64,000 nucleotides of DNA from Pantoea rodasii (GTDB lineage Bacteria; Pseudomonadota; Gammaproteobacteria; Enterobacterales; Enterobacteriaceae), in contig NZ_MLFP01000086.1 in the NCBI RefSeq assembly GCF_002095465.1, forward strand, positions 186,001 to 250,000, given 5' to 3'. Position 1 is the first letter of the stretch. Every line of letters begins with the position of its first letter. A program made the position numbers and the translations under genes. The notes under the pieces were generated by a model. It had not been told where the DNA came from and did not search any database. It saw nothing but the letters and a program-made list of their open reading frames with translations. Positions 23,141-32,384 of the stretch are shown here, piece after piece.

Positions 23141-24488
23141 CACCTCTGCCGCACCTCAGCGTGCACACCTGAAAAAATCCCTGACCCTGATCCCGGTTGT
23201 CATGATGGGCTTGGCGTATATGCAGCCAATGACCCTGTTTGATACTTTCGGTATCGTGTCTGGATTGACCGACGGCCACGTTGCCACCGCTTATGCTTTC
23301 GCGCTGATCGCGATACTGTTTACTGCCGTGAGCTACGGCAAGCTGGTACGCCGCTTCCCATCTGCGGGCTCCGCTTACACCTATGCTCAGAAGGCAATCA
23401 GTCCGCACGTCGGCTTTATGGTGGGCTGGTCATCACTGCTGGACTACTTGTTCATGCCGATGATCAACATCCTGCTGGCGAAAAGCTACTTTGAGACGCT
23501 GGTGCCGGGCATTCCGTCGTGGATTTTCGTGGTGTTGCTGGTGGCCTTTATGACCATCTCAAACCTGCGTGGAATCAAAACCGTTGCCAACTTTAACAGC
23601 GTGATTGTGGTGCTGCAGGTTGTGGTGATGGTCGCGATTACCGGCATGGTTATTTATGGTGTGGCAAACGGTGTTGGCGCCGGTACGCTGACCAGTACTA
23701 AGCCATTCTGGTCTGAGAACGCGCATGTGGTGCCGATGATTACCGGTGCGACCATTCTGTGCTTCTCGTTCCTCGGCTTTGACGGCATCAGTTCGCTGTC
23801 GGAAGAAACCAAAGACGCTGAACGTACCATCCCGCGCGCGATTTTCCTGACCGCGCTGATCGGTGGTGTGATCTTTATGGGTGTCTCTTACTTCCTGCAG
23901 CTGTACTTCCCGGACATCTCGCGCTTCCAGAATCCGGACTCTTCACAGCCTGAAATCATGCTGTTCGTGGCAGGTAAAGCACTGCAGATCGGCATCCTGA
24001 TTTTCTCTGTGGTGACGGTACTGGCTTCCGGTATGGCCGCGCATGCAGGCGTATCGCGTCTGATGTACGTGATGGGCCGCGATGGCGTGTTCCCGCAGCG
24101 ATTCTTTGGCTTCGTGCATCCGAAATACCGCACGCCGTCGCTGAACGTGCTGTTGGTGGGCGGCGTGGCGCTGCTGGCGATTAACTTCGACCTGGTCACT
24201 GCCACTGCGCTGATCAACTTCGGTGCGCTGGTGGCGTTCACCTTTGTGAACCTGTCAGTGATTGCGCAGTTCTGGATCCGCGAGAAGCGCAACAAGACGC
24301 TGAAAGACCACCTCAACTATCTGGTGCTGCCAGTGTTGGGTGCGTTAACGGTTGGCGCGTTGTGGATCAACCTGGAAGAGACCTCAATGGTGCTCGGCCT
24401 GGTGTGGGCAGCCATCGGTATTATTTACCTGGCGTTTGTTACCCGCACGTTCCGCAATCCGGTTCCGCAGTTCAGCGAAGAAGTGTAA
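23130..24488 (+). CDS. plaP: PlaP: low-affinity putrescine importer (APC family)
   Basis: 452 residues, same as E. coli PlaP (YeeF). Amino acid-polyamine-organocation permease with about 12 membrane helices. Near-identical stretches include [30 protein letters not shown] and [18 protein letters not shown]. In E. coli the gene lies near sbcB and yeeX, so it is orthologous by context too. Here it also sits after puuA, so import and first catabolic step are side by side. Confidence 0.95.
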   Translation: MSLNTSAAPQRAHLKKSLTLIPVVMMGLAYMQPMTLFDTFGIVSGLTDGHVATAYAFALIAILFTAVSYGKLVRRFPSAGSAYTYAQKAISPHVGFMVGWSSLLDYLFMPMINILLAKSYFETLVPGIPSWIFVVLLVAFMTISNLRGIKTVANFNSVIVVLQVVVMVAITGMVIYGVANGVGAGTLTSTKPFWSENAHVVPMITGATILCFSFLGFDGISSLSEETKDAERTIPRAIFLTALIGGVIFMGVSYFLQLYFPDISRFQNPDSSQPEIMLFVAGKALQIGILIFSVVTVLASGMAAHAGVSRLMYVMGRDGVFPQRFFGFVHPKYRTPSLNVLLVGGVALLAINFDLVTATALINFGALVAFTFVNLSVIAQFWIREKRNKTLKDHLNYLVLPVLGALTVGALWINLEETSMVLGLVWAAIGIIYLAFVTRTFRNPVPQFSEEV

Positions 24489-24536
24489 TTTTCGCTGCGC
24501 ATTATGCGCATCGAATAAAGACTTCGTGTCGTACGC

Positions 24537-24563
24537 AAAAGGTCGCCAATATGGCGACCTTTT
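24537..24563. terminator. Bidirectional terminator between plaP and the DeoR gene
   Basis: AAAAGGTCGCCA / TGGCGACCTTTT stem with a 3-nt loop and A/T tracts on both sides, between two convergent genes. Confidence 0.88.
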
Positions 24564-24581
24564 GCATTGATACCAGCAAAC

Positions 24582-25343
24582 TCAACCCGCCAGCACCAAC
24601 TCCCAATTCCCTGCACTTAACGTTTCGCGTCCTGCTTTACTCAGTTCCGTATCGGTAATCAAGGTATCAAAGCGCTCCAGCGGCAACGCCAGATGTGTAG
24701 CGATCTTGTTGTACTTCGAGCTGTCGCTTAGCAGCACGCGCTTGCTGCTGACATCGCTGGCGGCCAGCTTAACGGGCACCTTGTCCTCATCCGGCGTAAA
24801 CAGGCCGCGCGGTCCCCAGCAAGAGGCCGAAATAAACGCGATATCAATCGCCAGCATACGCAAACTGCGCGCCGCCGCTTCGCCCACGCTCGAACGGTTT
24901 TCACGGCACACCGTACCGCCGGTGTGGATCAGCTTGCAGTCGCTGCTCTCCATCATTAAGCGAGCAATCACGAAATCGTTGGTCACCACCAGCAAATCTT
25001 CGCGCTCGACCAACTCGCGGGCCAGCGCCAGCGTGGTGGTGCCCGCATCGAGATAAATACAGCTGTTGCGCGGAATATGGCGTGCCGCAAACTGACCAAT
25101 TGCCATCTTCTCGCTGCTGTACATGCTGGTTTTCGCCAGATGCGAAGGCTCAGCGGCCAGCCGATCGGCCGATCGCACGCCGCCAGAAACCGAGAGCACG
25201 GCACCTTGCTCCTCCAGCTTTTGCACATCGCGACGAATCGTCATGTGTGAAACGCCCAGACGCTCGGTCAGCTCGGCAATGCTCACCACGCCGCGTTCGG
25301 CAACCAGCGCTAAAATTTGTTGATGACGTTCTACCGGAATCAC
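24582..25343 (-). CDS. ygbI: DeoR-family repressor of the sugar-acid operon (YgbI-like)
   Basis: 253 residues. N-terminal winged helix (about 6-57) with RHQQILALVAERGVVSI and LGVSHMTIRRDVQKLEEQG, then the DeoR sensor domain (about 75-230) with YLDAGTTTLALA and FISASCWGPRGLFTPDEDK. Divergent from ltnD-otnK-otnC-otnI-gntP, the same arrangement as E. coli ygbI-ygbJKLMN, so it most likely represses that operon and is relieved by a phosphorylated four-carbon acid. Confidence 0.9.
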   Translation of the reverse strand: MIPVERHQQILALVAERGVVSIAELTERLGVSHMTIRRDVQKLEEQGAVLSVSGGVRSADRLAAEPSHLAKTSMYSSEKMAIGQFAARHIPRNSCIYLDAGTTTLALARELVEREDLLVVTNDFVIARLMMESSDCKLIHTGGTVCRENRSSVGEAAARSLRMLAIDIAFISASCWGPRGLFTPDEDKVPVKLAASDVSSKRVLLSDSSKYNKIATHLALPLERFDTLITDTELSKAGRETLSAGNWELVLAG

Positions 25344-25382
25344 ATGGCTCTCCCTGATTTATCATTTTTTCACATTGTAAGG

Positions 25383-25481
25383 CATCGATTCACAACCTGC
25401 AGCACAATTTATTCTGACAAATTGTGAGCTAAACCCCCGTTCCACGGGCTTTGGCGAGGGCGTTAAGGGTGTGAATCGATG
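25383..25481. promoter_or_regulatory. Candidate operators for the DeoR-type repressor
   Basis: Three elements in the 257-bp divergent gap. CATCGATTCACA at 25383-25394 has its exact reverse complement at 25470-25481, 75 bp away. Between them, CACAATTT (25403-25410) and AAATTGTG (25419-25426) form a 24-bp interrupted palindrome. Spaced inverted sites fit DeoR-family looping or multi-dimer binding. Confidence 0.5.
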
Positions 25482-25600
25482 TTATACGCTGTGCAGGTAA
25501 GTTAATTTTTGTGATTTACCGCACGTTTATCCGCCAGTAACTGCGGCAGAATTAACACCATTGAACAAAATATCACTTAAATTAACAACGGAGGTGTGCT

Positions 25601-26509
25601 GTGTCAGCAACCGTGAATAACATTGGCGTCATTGGTTTGGGTTCCATGGGCATGGGCGCAGCGCAGTCCTGTATTCGCGCTGGATTGAACACCTGGGGCG
25701 TTGATTTAAATCCGCAGGCGCTGGAAACACTGCGTCAGGCCGGTGCGCGTGACGCACAGTCTTCCGCTGCCAGCTTTGCCTCAGAGTTAGATGCCGTACT
25801 GCTGCTGGTGGTGAACGCCGCGCAGGTCAAAGCGATTCTGTTTGGTGAAACCGGTCTGGCGGCACAACTCAAGCCGGGCACGGTGGTGATGGTCTCTTCC
25901 ACCATCTCTTCACAAGACGCGCAGGCGATTGAACAGCAGCTGGCACAACACCAACTGCTGATGCTGGATGCGCCAGTCTCAGGCGGTGCAGCGAAAGCCG
26001 CGGTCGGTGAGATGACAGTCATGGCATCAGGAAGCGATGAAGCCTTTGCGCTGCTGAAGCCGGTGCTGGATGCGGTGGCCGCCAAAGTGTATCGCGTGGG
26101 CAGTGAAATCGGCCTCGGCTCAACCGTTAAAATCATCCACCAACTGCTGGCGGGCGTGCACATTGCGGTGGGTGCTGAAGCGATGGCGCTGGCCGCTCGC
26201 GCAGGCATCCCACTCGACACCATGTATGACGTGGTGACCAACGCCGCCGGTAACTCGTGGATGTTTGAGAACCGCATGCGTCATGTGGTGGACGGCGACT
26301 ACTCACCGAAATCTGCCGTCGATATCTTTGTGAAAGATCTCAACCTGGTGACAGACACCGCCAAATCATTGCATTTCCCACTGCCGCTGGCGTCGACCGC
26401 ACTCAACATGTTTACCGAAGCCAGCAATGCCGGCCACGGTCGTGAAGATGACAGCGCAGTGATCAAGATTTTCAGCGGCATTACGCTGCCAGAGTCAAAG
26501 GAGAAGTAA
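25601..26509 (+). CDS. ltnD: LtnD: L-threonate dehydrogenase (YgbJ)
   Basis: 302 residues. Beta-hydroxyacid dehydrogenase: Rossmann motif GVIGLGSMGMGAA near the start, substrate loop DAPVSGGAAKAAVG, and the catalytic Lys in TVKIIHQLLAG. Oxidises a four-carbon acid (L-threonate in characterised members) to the 2-oxo acid with NAD. AACGGAGG precedes the ATG-equivalent GTG start at 25601. First gene of the operon; otnK begins 2 bp after its stop. Confidence 0.9.
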   Translation: MSATVNNIGVIGLGSMGMGAAQSCIRAGLNTWGVDLNPQALETLRQAGARDAQSSAASFASELDAVLLLVVNAAQVKAILFGETGLAAQLKPGTVVMVSSTISSQDAQAIEQQLAQHQLLMLDAPVSGGAAKAAVGEMTVMASGSDEAFALLKPVLDAVAAKVYRVGSEIGLGSTVKIIHQLLAGVHIAVGAEAMALAARAGIPLDTMYDVVTNAAGNSWMFENRMRHVVDGDYSPKSAVDIFVKDLNLVTDTAKSLHFPLPLASTALNMFTEASNAGHGREDDSAVIKIFSGITLPESKEK

Positions 26510-26511
26510 CC

Positions 26512-27771
26512 ATGCGTTTAGGCGTGATTGCAGACGACTTTACTGGTGCAACGGACATTGCCAGTTTCCTGGTGCAGAACGGTCTGCCTACCATTCAGTT
26601 CAACGGCGTGCCGGAAAGTCATGACGATGTGAGCGCGCAGGCGATTGTCATCAGCCTGAAGTCACGCTCTTGCCCGGCGCAACAGGCGATTGATCAGTCT
26701 CTGGCAGCACTGACCTGGCTGCAACAGCAGGGCTGTGATCGTTTCTACTTTAAGTATTGCTCGACCTTCGACAGCACCGAGCACGGCAACATTGGCCCCG
26801 TCACCGATGCGTTGCTGGCCGCACTTGGCGAGACGCAAACGGTGATCTCGCCGTCGCTGCCGGTGAACGGTCGCACCGTGTATCAGGGCTATCTGTTTGT
26901 TGCTGACCAGCTGCTGTCTGAATCGGGCATGCGTCATCATCCGGTGACGCCAATGACCGACAGCAACCTGGTGCGCCTGATGACGCGCCAGGCAAAAGGG
27001 CAGGCGGCAGTGATTAACGCGGCGCAGCTGGATAAAGGCGCAGAAGCGGTGCGTGAACAGCTGGGCGTGCTGAAAGCGCAGGGCATCAACTATGTGGTGC
27101 TGGATGCGCTCAACGAACAGCATCTGCTGACGCAGGGCGAAGCGTTGAAAGAAACCGTGCTGGTGACCGGCGGGTCTGGTCTGGCGATCGGTATCGCACG
27201 CGCCTGGGCAACCCAGCAGCAAAACAGTGATGCCGAGCAAGCCGGACGCCCACAAGGCGAGCGTGCGGTGGTGATTTCTGGCTCTTGCTCGCAGATGACC
27301 AACCGTCAGGTACAGGCTTATCGCCAGCAGGCGCCTTCGCACGAAGTGTTGGTGGAGCGCTGCCTCGATGATGCGGAAAGTTACGCGCAAGAATTGTGCG
27401 AGTGGGTTGCCGCGAATCACCAGCAGCCTTTGGCACCACTGCTGTTCGCCACCGCCGATGCGCAACAACTGCAGGCGATTCAGCAGCAGTACGGTGCAGC
27501 GCGCAGCAGCGAAGCGGTTGAGCACTTGTTTGCCGCCGTGACCCGTGAGCTGAAATCGCGCGGATGGCAGCGCTTTATTGTCGCCGGTGGTGAGACTTCT
27601 GGCGTAGTCGCGCAGAGCCTGGGTGTCACGGCCTTCCACATCGGCCCGATGATCTCCCCTGGCGTGCCGTGGGTGCGCGACATTCATCAGCCGCTGTCGC
27701 TGGCACTGAAATCAGGCAACTTTGGCGACGAACAATTCTTTGCCCGCGCACAAACGGAGTTTTCAGCATGA
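26512..27771 (+). CDS. otnK: OtnK: 3-oxo-tetronate kinase (YgbK)
   Basis: 419 residues of the four-carbon acid sugar kinase family. N-terminal substrate domain begins LGVIADDFTGATDIASF (the conserved ADDFTGA motif); the C-terminal ATP-binding domain ends with VAGGETSGVVAQSLG. Phosphorylates 3-oxo-tetronate at C4. The stop overlaps the otnC start by 4 nt (ATGA). Confidence 0.92.
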   Translation: MRLGVIADDFTGATDIASFLVQNGLPTIQFNGVPESHDDVSAQAIVISLKSRSCPAQQAIDQSLAALTWLQQQGCDRFYFKYCSTFDSTEHGNIGPVTDALLAALGETQTVISPSLPVNGRTVYQGYLFVADQLLSESGMRHHPVTPMTDSNLVRLMTRQAKGQAAVINAAQLDKGAEAVREQLGVLKAQGINYVVLDALNEQHLLTQGEALKETVLVTGGSGLAIGIARAWATQQQNSDAEQAGRPQGERAVVISGSCSQMTNRQVQAYRQQAPSHEVLVERCLDDAESYAQELCEWVAANHQQPLAPLLFATADAQQLQAIQQQYGAARSSEAVEHLFAAVTRELKSRGWQRFIVAGGETSGVVAQSLGVTAFHIGPMISPGVPWVRDIHQPLSLALKSGNFGDEQFFARAQTEFSA

Positions 27772-28394
27772 CCGAACAACAAGCACGCGAAGAGATGGTG
27801 CAGCTGGGCGCGTCCTTTTTCCAGCGCGGTTACGCCACCGGTTCAGCAGGCAATCTTTCACTGTTGCTGGAAGATGGCAACCTGCTGGCGACGCCTACCG
27901 GCTCCTGTCTCGGCGAACTGCAGGCCGATCGCCTGTCAAAAGTAACGATGCAGGGTGAGTGGATTTCGGGTGACAAGCCTTCGAAAGAAGTGGCATTTCA
28001 CCGTGCGCTGTATCTGAACAATCTCGCCTGTAAAGCGGTGGTACACCTGCACAGCCACTATCTGACGGCGCTTTCGTGCCTCAACGATCTCGACAGCGAA
28101 AACTGCATCCGCCCGTTCACGCCTTACGTGGTGATGCGCGTGGGTGATGTGCCGGTGGTGCCGTACTACAAGCCGGGTGACGATCGCCTGGCTGAAGATC
28201 TTGCTCAGCTCGCGCCACGCTACAACGCGTTCCTGCTGGCCAATCACGGCCCGGTAGTGGTAGGAAAATCGCTGCGTGAAGCGGCGAATAACACTGAAGA
28301 ACTGGAAGAGACCGCGCGTCTGATGTTCACGCTCGGCGACCGCTCGATTCGTTATCTGTCGGATAGCGAAGTGGCGGAATTGAGGAATTACTGA
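27768..28394 (+). CDS. otnC: OtnC: 3-oxo-tetronate 4-phosphate decarboxylase (YgbL)
   Basis: 208 residues from the ATG at 27768; an upstream extension to 27669 overlaps otnK and is not used. Class II aldolase/adducin fold: [20 protein letters not shown], metal-binding HLHSHY and a further His in [11 protein letters not shown]. Decarboxylates 3-oxo-tetronate 4-phosphate to dihydroxyacetone phosphate in characterised members. Coupled to otnK (4-nt overlap) and otnI (1-nt overlap, TGATG). Confidence 0.92.
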   Translation: MTEQQAREEMVQLGASFFQRGYATGSAGNLSLLLEDGNLLATPTGSCLGELQADRLSKVTMQGEWISGDKPSKEVAFHRALYLNNLACKAVVHLHSHYLTALSCLNDLDSENCIRPFTPYVVMRVGDVPVVPYYKPGDDRLAEDLAQLAPRYNAFLLANHGPVVVGKSLREAANNTEELEETARLMFTLGDRSIRYLSDSEVAELRNY

Positions 28395-29173
28395 TGCCTA
28401 AGTTTGCAGCCAATTTATCCACGCAGTTCGGCGAATTGCCGTTTATTGAACGCTTTGCCGCCGCGGCCAACGCCGGTTTCCGTGCCGTTGAGTTCCTGTT
28501 TCCGTATGACTATCCGGCCGAAGTGATTAAAGCTGAGCTGGAAAATCATCAGCTGGAGCTGGTGCTGTTCAACACCGCAGCCGGAAACGTGCAGGCGGGA
28601 GAGTGGGGCGTTTCTGCCATTCCTGGGCGTGAAGCCGAAGCGCGTGCCGATATCGATCGTGCACTGGACTATGCGCTGGCGCTCAACTGCCAACAGGTGC
28701 ATGTAATGGCGGCAACGGTACCGAACGGGGCCGATCGTGCCGCTTACGAAGAGACCTTTGTGCGCAATATGCATTACGCCGCGGAGCGGTTTGCGCCGCA
28801 CGGTATTCGCCTGTTGCTGGAAGCACTCAATCCGGTGACTAAACCGAACTATCTCTACTCCAGTCAGTATCAGACGCTGGCGATGATGGAACGTATCGAT
28901 CGTCCGAATGTGTTCACGCAGCTGGACCTGTTCCATGCGCAACTGGTGGATGGCAACCTCAGCCACTTGATTCGCGAATACGCCGGACGTTATCGCCATA
29001 TCCAGATCGCCTCTGCGCCGCATCGTCATGAACCGGACGAAGGCGAGCTTAACTATCCGTACCTGTTCAACCTGTTGGATGAAGTGGGTTATGACGGTTG
29101 GGTGGGTTGCGAATACTTCCCACGCGGCCGCACCGAAGCGGGCCTCGGCTGGTTCGCGCCTTACGCGAAATAA
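28394..29173 (+). CDS. otnI: OtnI: 2-oxo-tetronate isomerase (YgbM)
   Basis: 259 residues (E. coli YgbM 258). Hydroxypyruvate-isomerase-like TIM barrel: [24 protein letters not shown] with the metal-binding Glu, [10 protein letters not shown] and [11 protein letters not shown] with the second Glu. Converts 2-oxo- to 3-oxo-tetronate between the LtnD and OtnK steps. Last enzyme gene before the permease. Confidence 0.92.
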   Translation: MPKFAANLSTQFGELPFIERFAAAANAGFRAVEFLFPYDYPAEVIKAELENHQLELVLFNTAAGNVQAGEWGVSAIPGREAEARADIDRALDYALALNCQQVHVMAATVPNGADRAAYEETFVRNMHYAAERFAPHGIRLLLEALNPVTKPNYLYSSQYQTLAMMERIDRPNVFTQLDLFHAQLVDGNLSHLIREYAGRYRHIQIASAPHRHEPDEGELNYPYLFNLLDEVGYDGWVGCEYFPRGRTEAGLGWFAPYAK

Positions 29174-29261
29174 CCTTTGTTGTACCGCCCAGCACAGCGC
29201 GTTGCGCCCTGTGCGGGCGAAGTCTTACCTGAATTCATAAAACATTAAAAATATACCCAAG

Positions 29262-29324
29262 CACCCCCTAAATAATTCGAGCTGCACGGACCCCACGCAC
29301 CTGCAGCTTGAAGTATGACGGGGG
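29262..29324. repeat. Short imperfect palindromic repeat between otnI and the permease gene
   Basis: TTCGAGCTGCA at 29276-29286 pairs with TGCAGCTTGAA at 29302-29312, and the match extends outward to AAATAATTCGAG / CTTGAAGTATGACG. The wording resembles a small mobile palindrome family common in Yersinia, Serratia and Pantoea intergenic DNA; assignment is from memory. A second hairpin (29192-29213) lies just after otnI. Confidence 0.5.
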
Positions 29325-29345
29325 AAATTGAATTAGAGGTTTATC

Positions 29346-30698
29346 ATGTCTACCGCGTTGCTGTTAGCCATCGCTACTGCCAGCATTGTGATACTGCTGC
29401 TGTTGGTGATTAAAGCCAAAGTCCATCCGTTTGTTGCTTTACTGATTGTCAGTTTGATCGTCGCCATCAGCACCGGTATCCCGGCTGATAAGATCATGGA
29501 AACCATCTTTAGCGGCATGGGCAACCTGCTGGGTCATATCACCATTATCATCGTGTTGGGGGCGATGCTCGGTGCGGTGATTGAAGCCTCGGGCGGTGCC
29601 GAATCGCTGGCGCAGCGCTTCAGTAAGTCGCTCGGGATCAAACGTACCGTGGCCGCGCTGACCATGGCCGCATTTATCCTCGGTATCCCGGTGTTCTTTG
29701 AGGTCGGCTTCATCATTGTGATCCCGCTGATCTACGGCTTCACCAAAGTCGCGCGCGTCTCGCCGCTGAAGTTTGGTTTGCCGATGGCAGGCGTGATGTT
29801 AACCGTGCATGTGGCGCTGCCAACCCATCCCGGCGCAGCCGCGGCGGCCGGTATTCTGCATACCGATATGGGTTGGCTGATGATGCTCGGCATCCTGATC
29901 TCCATTCCGGTAGGCATTGTCGGCTATTACGTCGCGAAAGCGATGAACCTGCGCCAGTACCATCTTTCAGTGAAGGTTCTGGAGCAGTTACAGCTGGCAA
30001 AACCAGAAGGCACACCCAAAAACGACGTTCCACCGCCGGGCGCGATGACCATCGCCGGTTTGATTGTGGTACCGATTGTGTTGATCGTGCTGGGAACGCT
30101 GGCGCATACCATGCTGGCGGAAGGCAGTATTCTGCGTGATGTGATGACAGTGATTGGTAACCCGCCGATTGCGCTGTTAATCGCCCTGGCACTGGCGGCA
30201 TGGTTCCTCGGTGTGCGTCGTGGCTGGAGTAAAGAGAAGCTGGAAGATCTGACCGGTCGCGCGATTCCTAGTTCCGCGAGTGTGATTCTGGTGGCGGGTG
30301 CGGGCGGTGCGTTCGGTAAAGTGCTGGTGGAATCTGGCGTGGGTAAAGCGCTGGCGGTTACGCTGGAAACCTTGCATCTGCCCCTGGTGCCTGCAGCCTT
30401 TATTCTGTCTCTGGCACTGCGCGCGTCACAGGGTTCGGCCACGGTAGCGATTCTCACCACCAGCGGCTTGTTGAGCCAGGCGGTAGGCGATGTGACCGAT
30501 ATGCAGCGCGTACTGGTAACTCTGGCGGCATGCTTTGGTGGCCTGGGCTTGTCCCACGTTAACGATGCTGGTTTCTGGGTGGTGACGCGCTATCTGGGGC
30601 TGTCGGTTGCGGATGGTCTGAAGACCTGGACCGTACTGACCACGCTGATGGGCTTGAGCGGTTTTGCACTCACCTGGATGGTGTGGGGATTGATTTAA
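29346..30698 (+). CDS. GntP-family permease for four-carbon sugar acids (YgbN)
   Basis: 450 residues with about 12-14 membrane helices. GntP/gluconate:H+ symporter family motifs: PFVALLIVSLIVAISTGIP, GVMLTVHVALPTHPGAAAAAG (the central PxHPG motif) and LRASQGSATVA. Placed after ltnD-otnKCI, as ygbN is in E. coli, so it probably brings in the threonate-like substrate. A ribosome site AGAGG precedes the ATG. Confidence 0.92.
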   Translation: MSTALLLAIATASIVILLLLVIKAKVHPFVALLIVSLIVAISTGIPADKIMETIFSGMGNLLGHITIIIVLGAMLGAVIEASGGAESLAQRFSKSLGIKRTVAALTMAAFILGIPVFFEVGFIIVIPLIYGFTKVARVSPLKFGLPMAGVMLTVHVALPTHPGAAAAAGILHTDMGWLMMLGILISIPVGIVGYYVAKAMNLRQYHLSVKVLEQLQLAKPEGTPKNDVPPPGAMTIAGLIVVPIVLIVLGTLAHTMLAEGSILRDVMTVIGNPPIALLIALALAAWFLGVRRGWSKEKLEDLTGRAIPSSASVILVAGAGGAFGKVLVESGVGKALAVTLETLHLPLVPAAFILSLALRASQGSATVAILTTSGLLSQAVGDVTDMQRVLVTLAACFGGLGLSHVNDAGFWVVTRYLGLSVADGLKTWTVLTTLMGLSGFALTWMVWGLI

Positions 30699-30708
30699 AC
30701 TGAATGAC

Positions 30709-30751
30709 ATCGCGCGGCGGCAAGGGTGAAAATCTATTGTAGCCGCGCGAT
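30709..30751. repeat. REP-like palindrome between the permease gene and sbcB
   Basis: Perfect 10-bp arms ATCGCGCGGC (30709-30718) and GCCGCGCGAT (30742-30751) around a 23-nt loop, between convergent genes. The arms share the GTAGCnGCGCGATT wording of the other palindromes in this window (37811, 41159, 53249, 61523). Confidence 0.6.
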
Positions 30752-30764
30752 TGATTGATGGCAG

Positions 30765-32186
30765 TTACGACACCAACTCCTGCGCATACAAATACAGCGC
30801 CTTCAGCTGTGTCATCTTATCTGCATTGCCTTCATGCAAACTCGCCAGCGACTCCAGTTCCAGCAAGAAAGACTGCACACGATCGGCATTCAGCACTTCG
30901 CGGCGATGCTGCAGCCAGCGCTGCTGCTCTTGATCATCCAGCGTGCCGGGGAAGTTACGCGCACGATAGCGGAACAGCAGCTTCGCGATACGCTTATCGT
31001 CAAAGGTTAAATCCAGCGCCGGTAAATTCTGCGGTGGCGTCTGACGCACAATGTTCATCGCCGCGCGATCCGCATCGCTGAAGAAACCGTCATACAGCTG
31101 TGCATCGACATCGTCCGATGGCTTAAACGGCTCGGCTTCCGCAAACAGCGTCACCGCTTTTTCACGCACTTCGGCATGCTGACGCAGCAGCGCCAGGTTC
31201 GCCAGGCAGCGCTCACGATCAATATTCAGCCGCGCAGCATCTTCCGGACGCAAGGTATTGGCCGGTGCCAGCACCGGACACTTATTAATATGCACCAGCT
31301 TGATCGGCACCGCCGTGCGATCGCCCAGTTCACTCTGTTTGGTATACAGCCGCTCGCGCAGCTCATCCGCATCCAGATCCAGCAGTGGCTGCATATCGCC
31401 CGCCAGATCCACCACGATCAACGCATTGCGGTTATCCGGATGCCACGCCACAGGCACCACCCAACTGGTATTGCCACGCGCCGCGCCGAACATGCCGGAG
31501 ACGTGTACCAGCGGTTTCATCTGCGGAATATCAATCAGGTTCATCAACTTTTGCTTGTTGCGATGGCTAAACAGAAACTCGAACAGCTTCGGCTGCTTCT
31601 CTTTCACCAGTTTCGCCATCGCCAGGGTCGCATACACATCGGACATTGCATCGTGCGCCTGCTCGTGTGCCACGTCGTTAGCCTTAGTGAGATGCTCCAG
31701 CTTAAAGCTTGGGAAGCCGTCATCATTCTCCGGCCAGACAATGCCTTCCGGGCGCAGGGCATAGCAGGCGCGCATCACATCCAGCAGATCCCAGCGCGAG
31801 TTGCCGTTTTGCCAGCTCCAGCCGTAAGGATCGAAGAAGTTGCGATAGAAGATATTGCGCGTCACTTCATCATCGAAGCGCACGTTGTTGTAACCAATCA
31901 CACAGGTTTGCGGCTCGGTAAACAGCCCATGAATACGTTCAGCAAACGCTGTTTCCGTCACGCCACGCGCTTTAGCCACCTGTGGCGTAATGCCGGTGAT
32001 CATCACCGCTTCCGGCTGCGGCAAATAGTCATCAGCGGGCTGGCAGTAGAACACCTGCGGTTCACCCACCGCATTGAAATCTTTGTCGGTACGCAGGCCA
32101 GCAAACTGCGCCGGGCGGTCCAGCGAAGGACTTTTGCCGAAGGTTTCGTAATCGTGAAACAAGAAGGTGAACTCAGAGGCGGGCAC
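30765..32186 (-). CDS. sbcB: SbcB: exonuclease I
   Basis: 473 residues from a GTG at 32186, chosen for the AGGA 7 nt upstream; a TTG at 32213 would add nine residues and cannot be excluded. DnaQ-type 3'-5' ssDNA exonuclease: FLFHDYETFG (Asp, Glu of the DEDD set), GYNNVRFDDEVTRNIFYRN, and HDAMSDVYATLAMAKL near residue 180. SH3-like and helical C-terminal domains complete the C-clamp that binds SSB. Close to E. coli ExoI (475). Acts in mismatch repair and recombination. Confidence 0.96.
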   Translation of the reverse strand: MPASEFTFLFHDYETFGKSPSLDRPAQFAGLRTDKDFNAVGEPQVFYCQPADDYLPQPEAVMITGITPQVAKARGVTETAFAERIHGLFTEPQTCVIGYNNVRFDDEVTRNIFYRNFFDPYGWSWQNGNSRWDLLDVMRACYALRPEGIVWPENDDGFPSFKLEHLTKANDVAHEQAHDAMSDVYATLAMAKLVKEKQPKLFEFLFSHRNKQKLMNLIDIPQMKPLVHVSGMFGAARGNTSWVVPVAWHPDNRNALIVVDLAGDMQPLLDLDADELRERLYTKQSELGDRTAVPIKLVHINKCPVLAPANTLRPEDAARLNIDRERCLANLALLRQHAEVREKAVTLFAEAEPFKPSDDVDAQLYDGFFSDADRAAMNIVRQTPPQNLPALDLTFDDKRIAKLLFRYRARNFPGTLDDQEQQRWLQHRREVLNADRVQSFLLELESLASLHEGNADKMTQLKALYLYAQELVS

Positions 32187-32384
32187 GGCGGTATCCTGGC
32201 TGTTGAAAATCAACGCACAGAATAGTCGCGTGCCGGGTGGAGCACAACCTTGTTTGCCATTGCTGCAGGCAGGCGCGCAGCATTTGTCCGCAGTTCATAC
32301 TTTTTTTCAATTTATTCAACTATCCCGACGCTAATTGCCGTAAAACGTGCGGCGGTAAATTCATTTTTTTGATTTGAGGAAGAA

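Noticed and set aside
26662-27687. 341-residue open frame antisense to otnK
   Set aside because: A shadow frame of a well-supported kinase gene: His/Arg/Gln-rich, no ribosome site, no family resemblance.
31176-32225. 349-residue open frame antisense to sbcB
   Set aside because: Mirror of sbcB codons with unusual composition; no recognisable domain.
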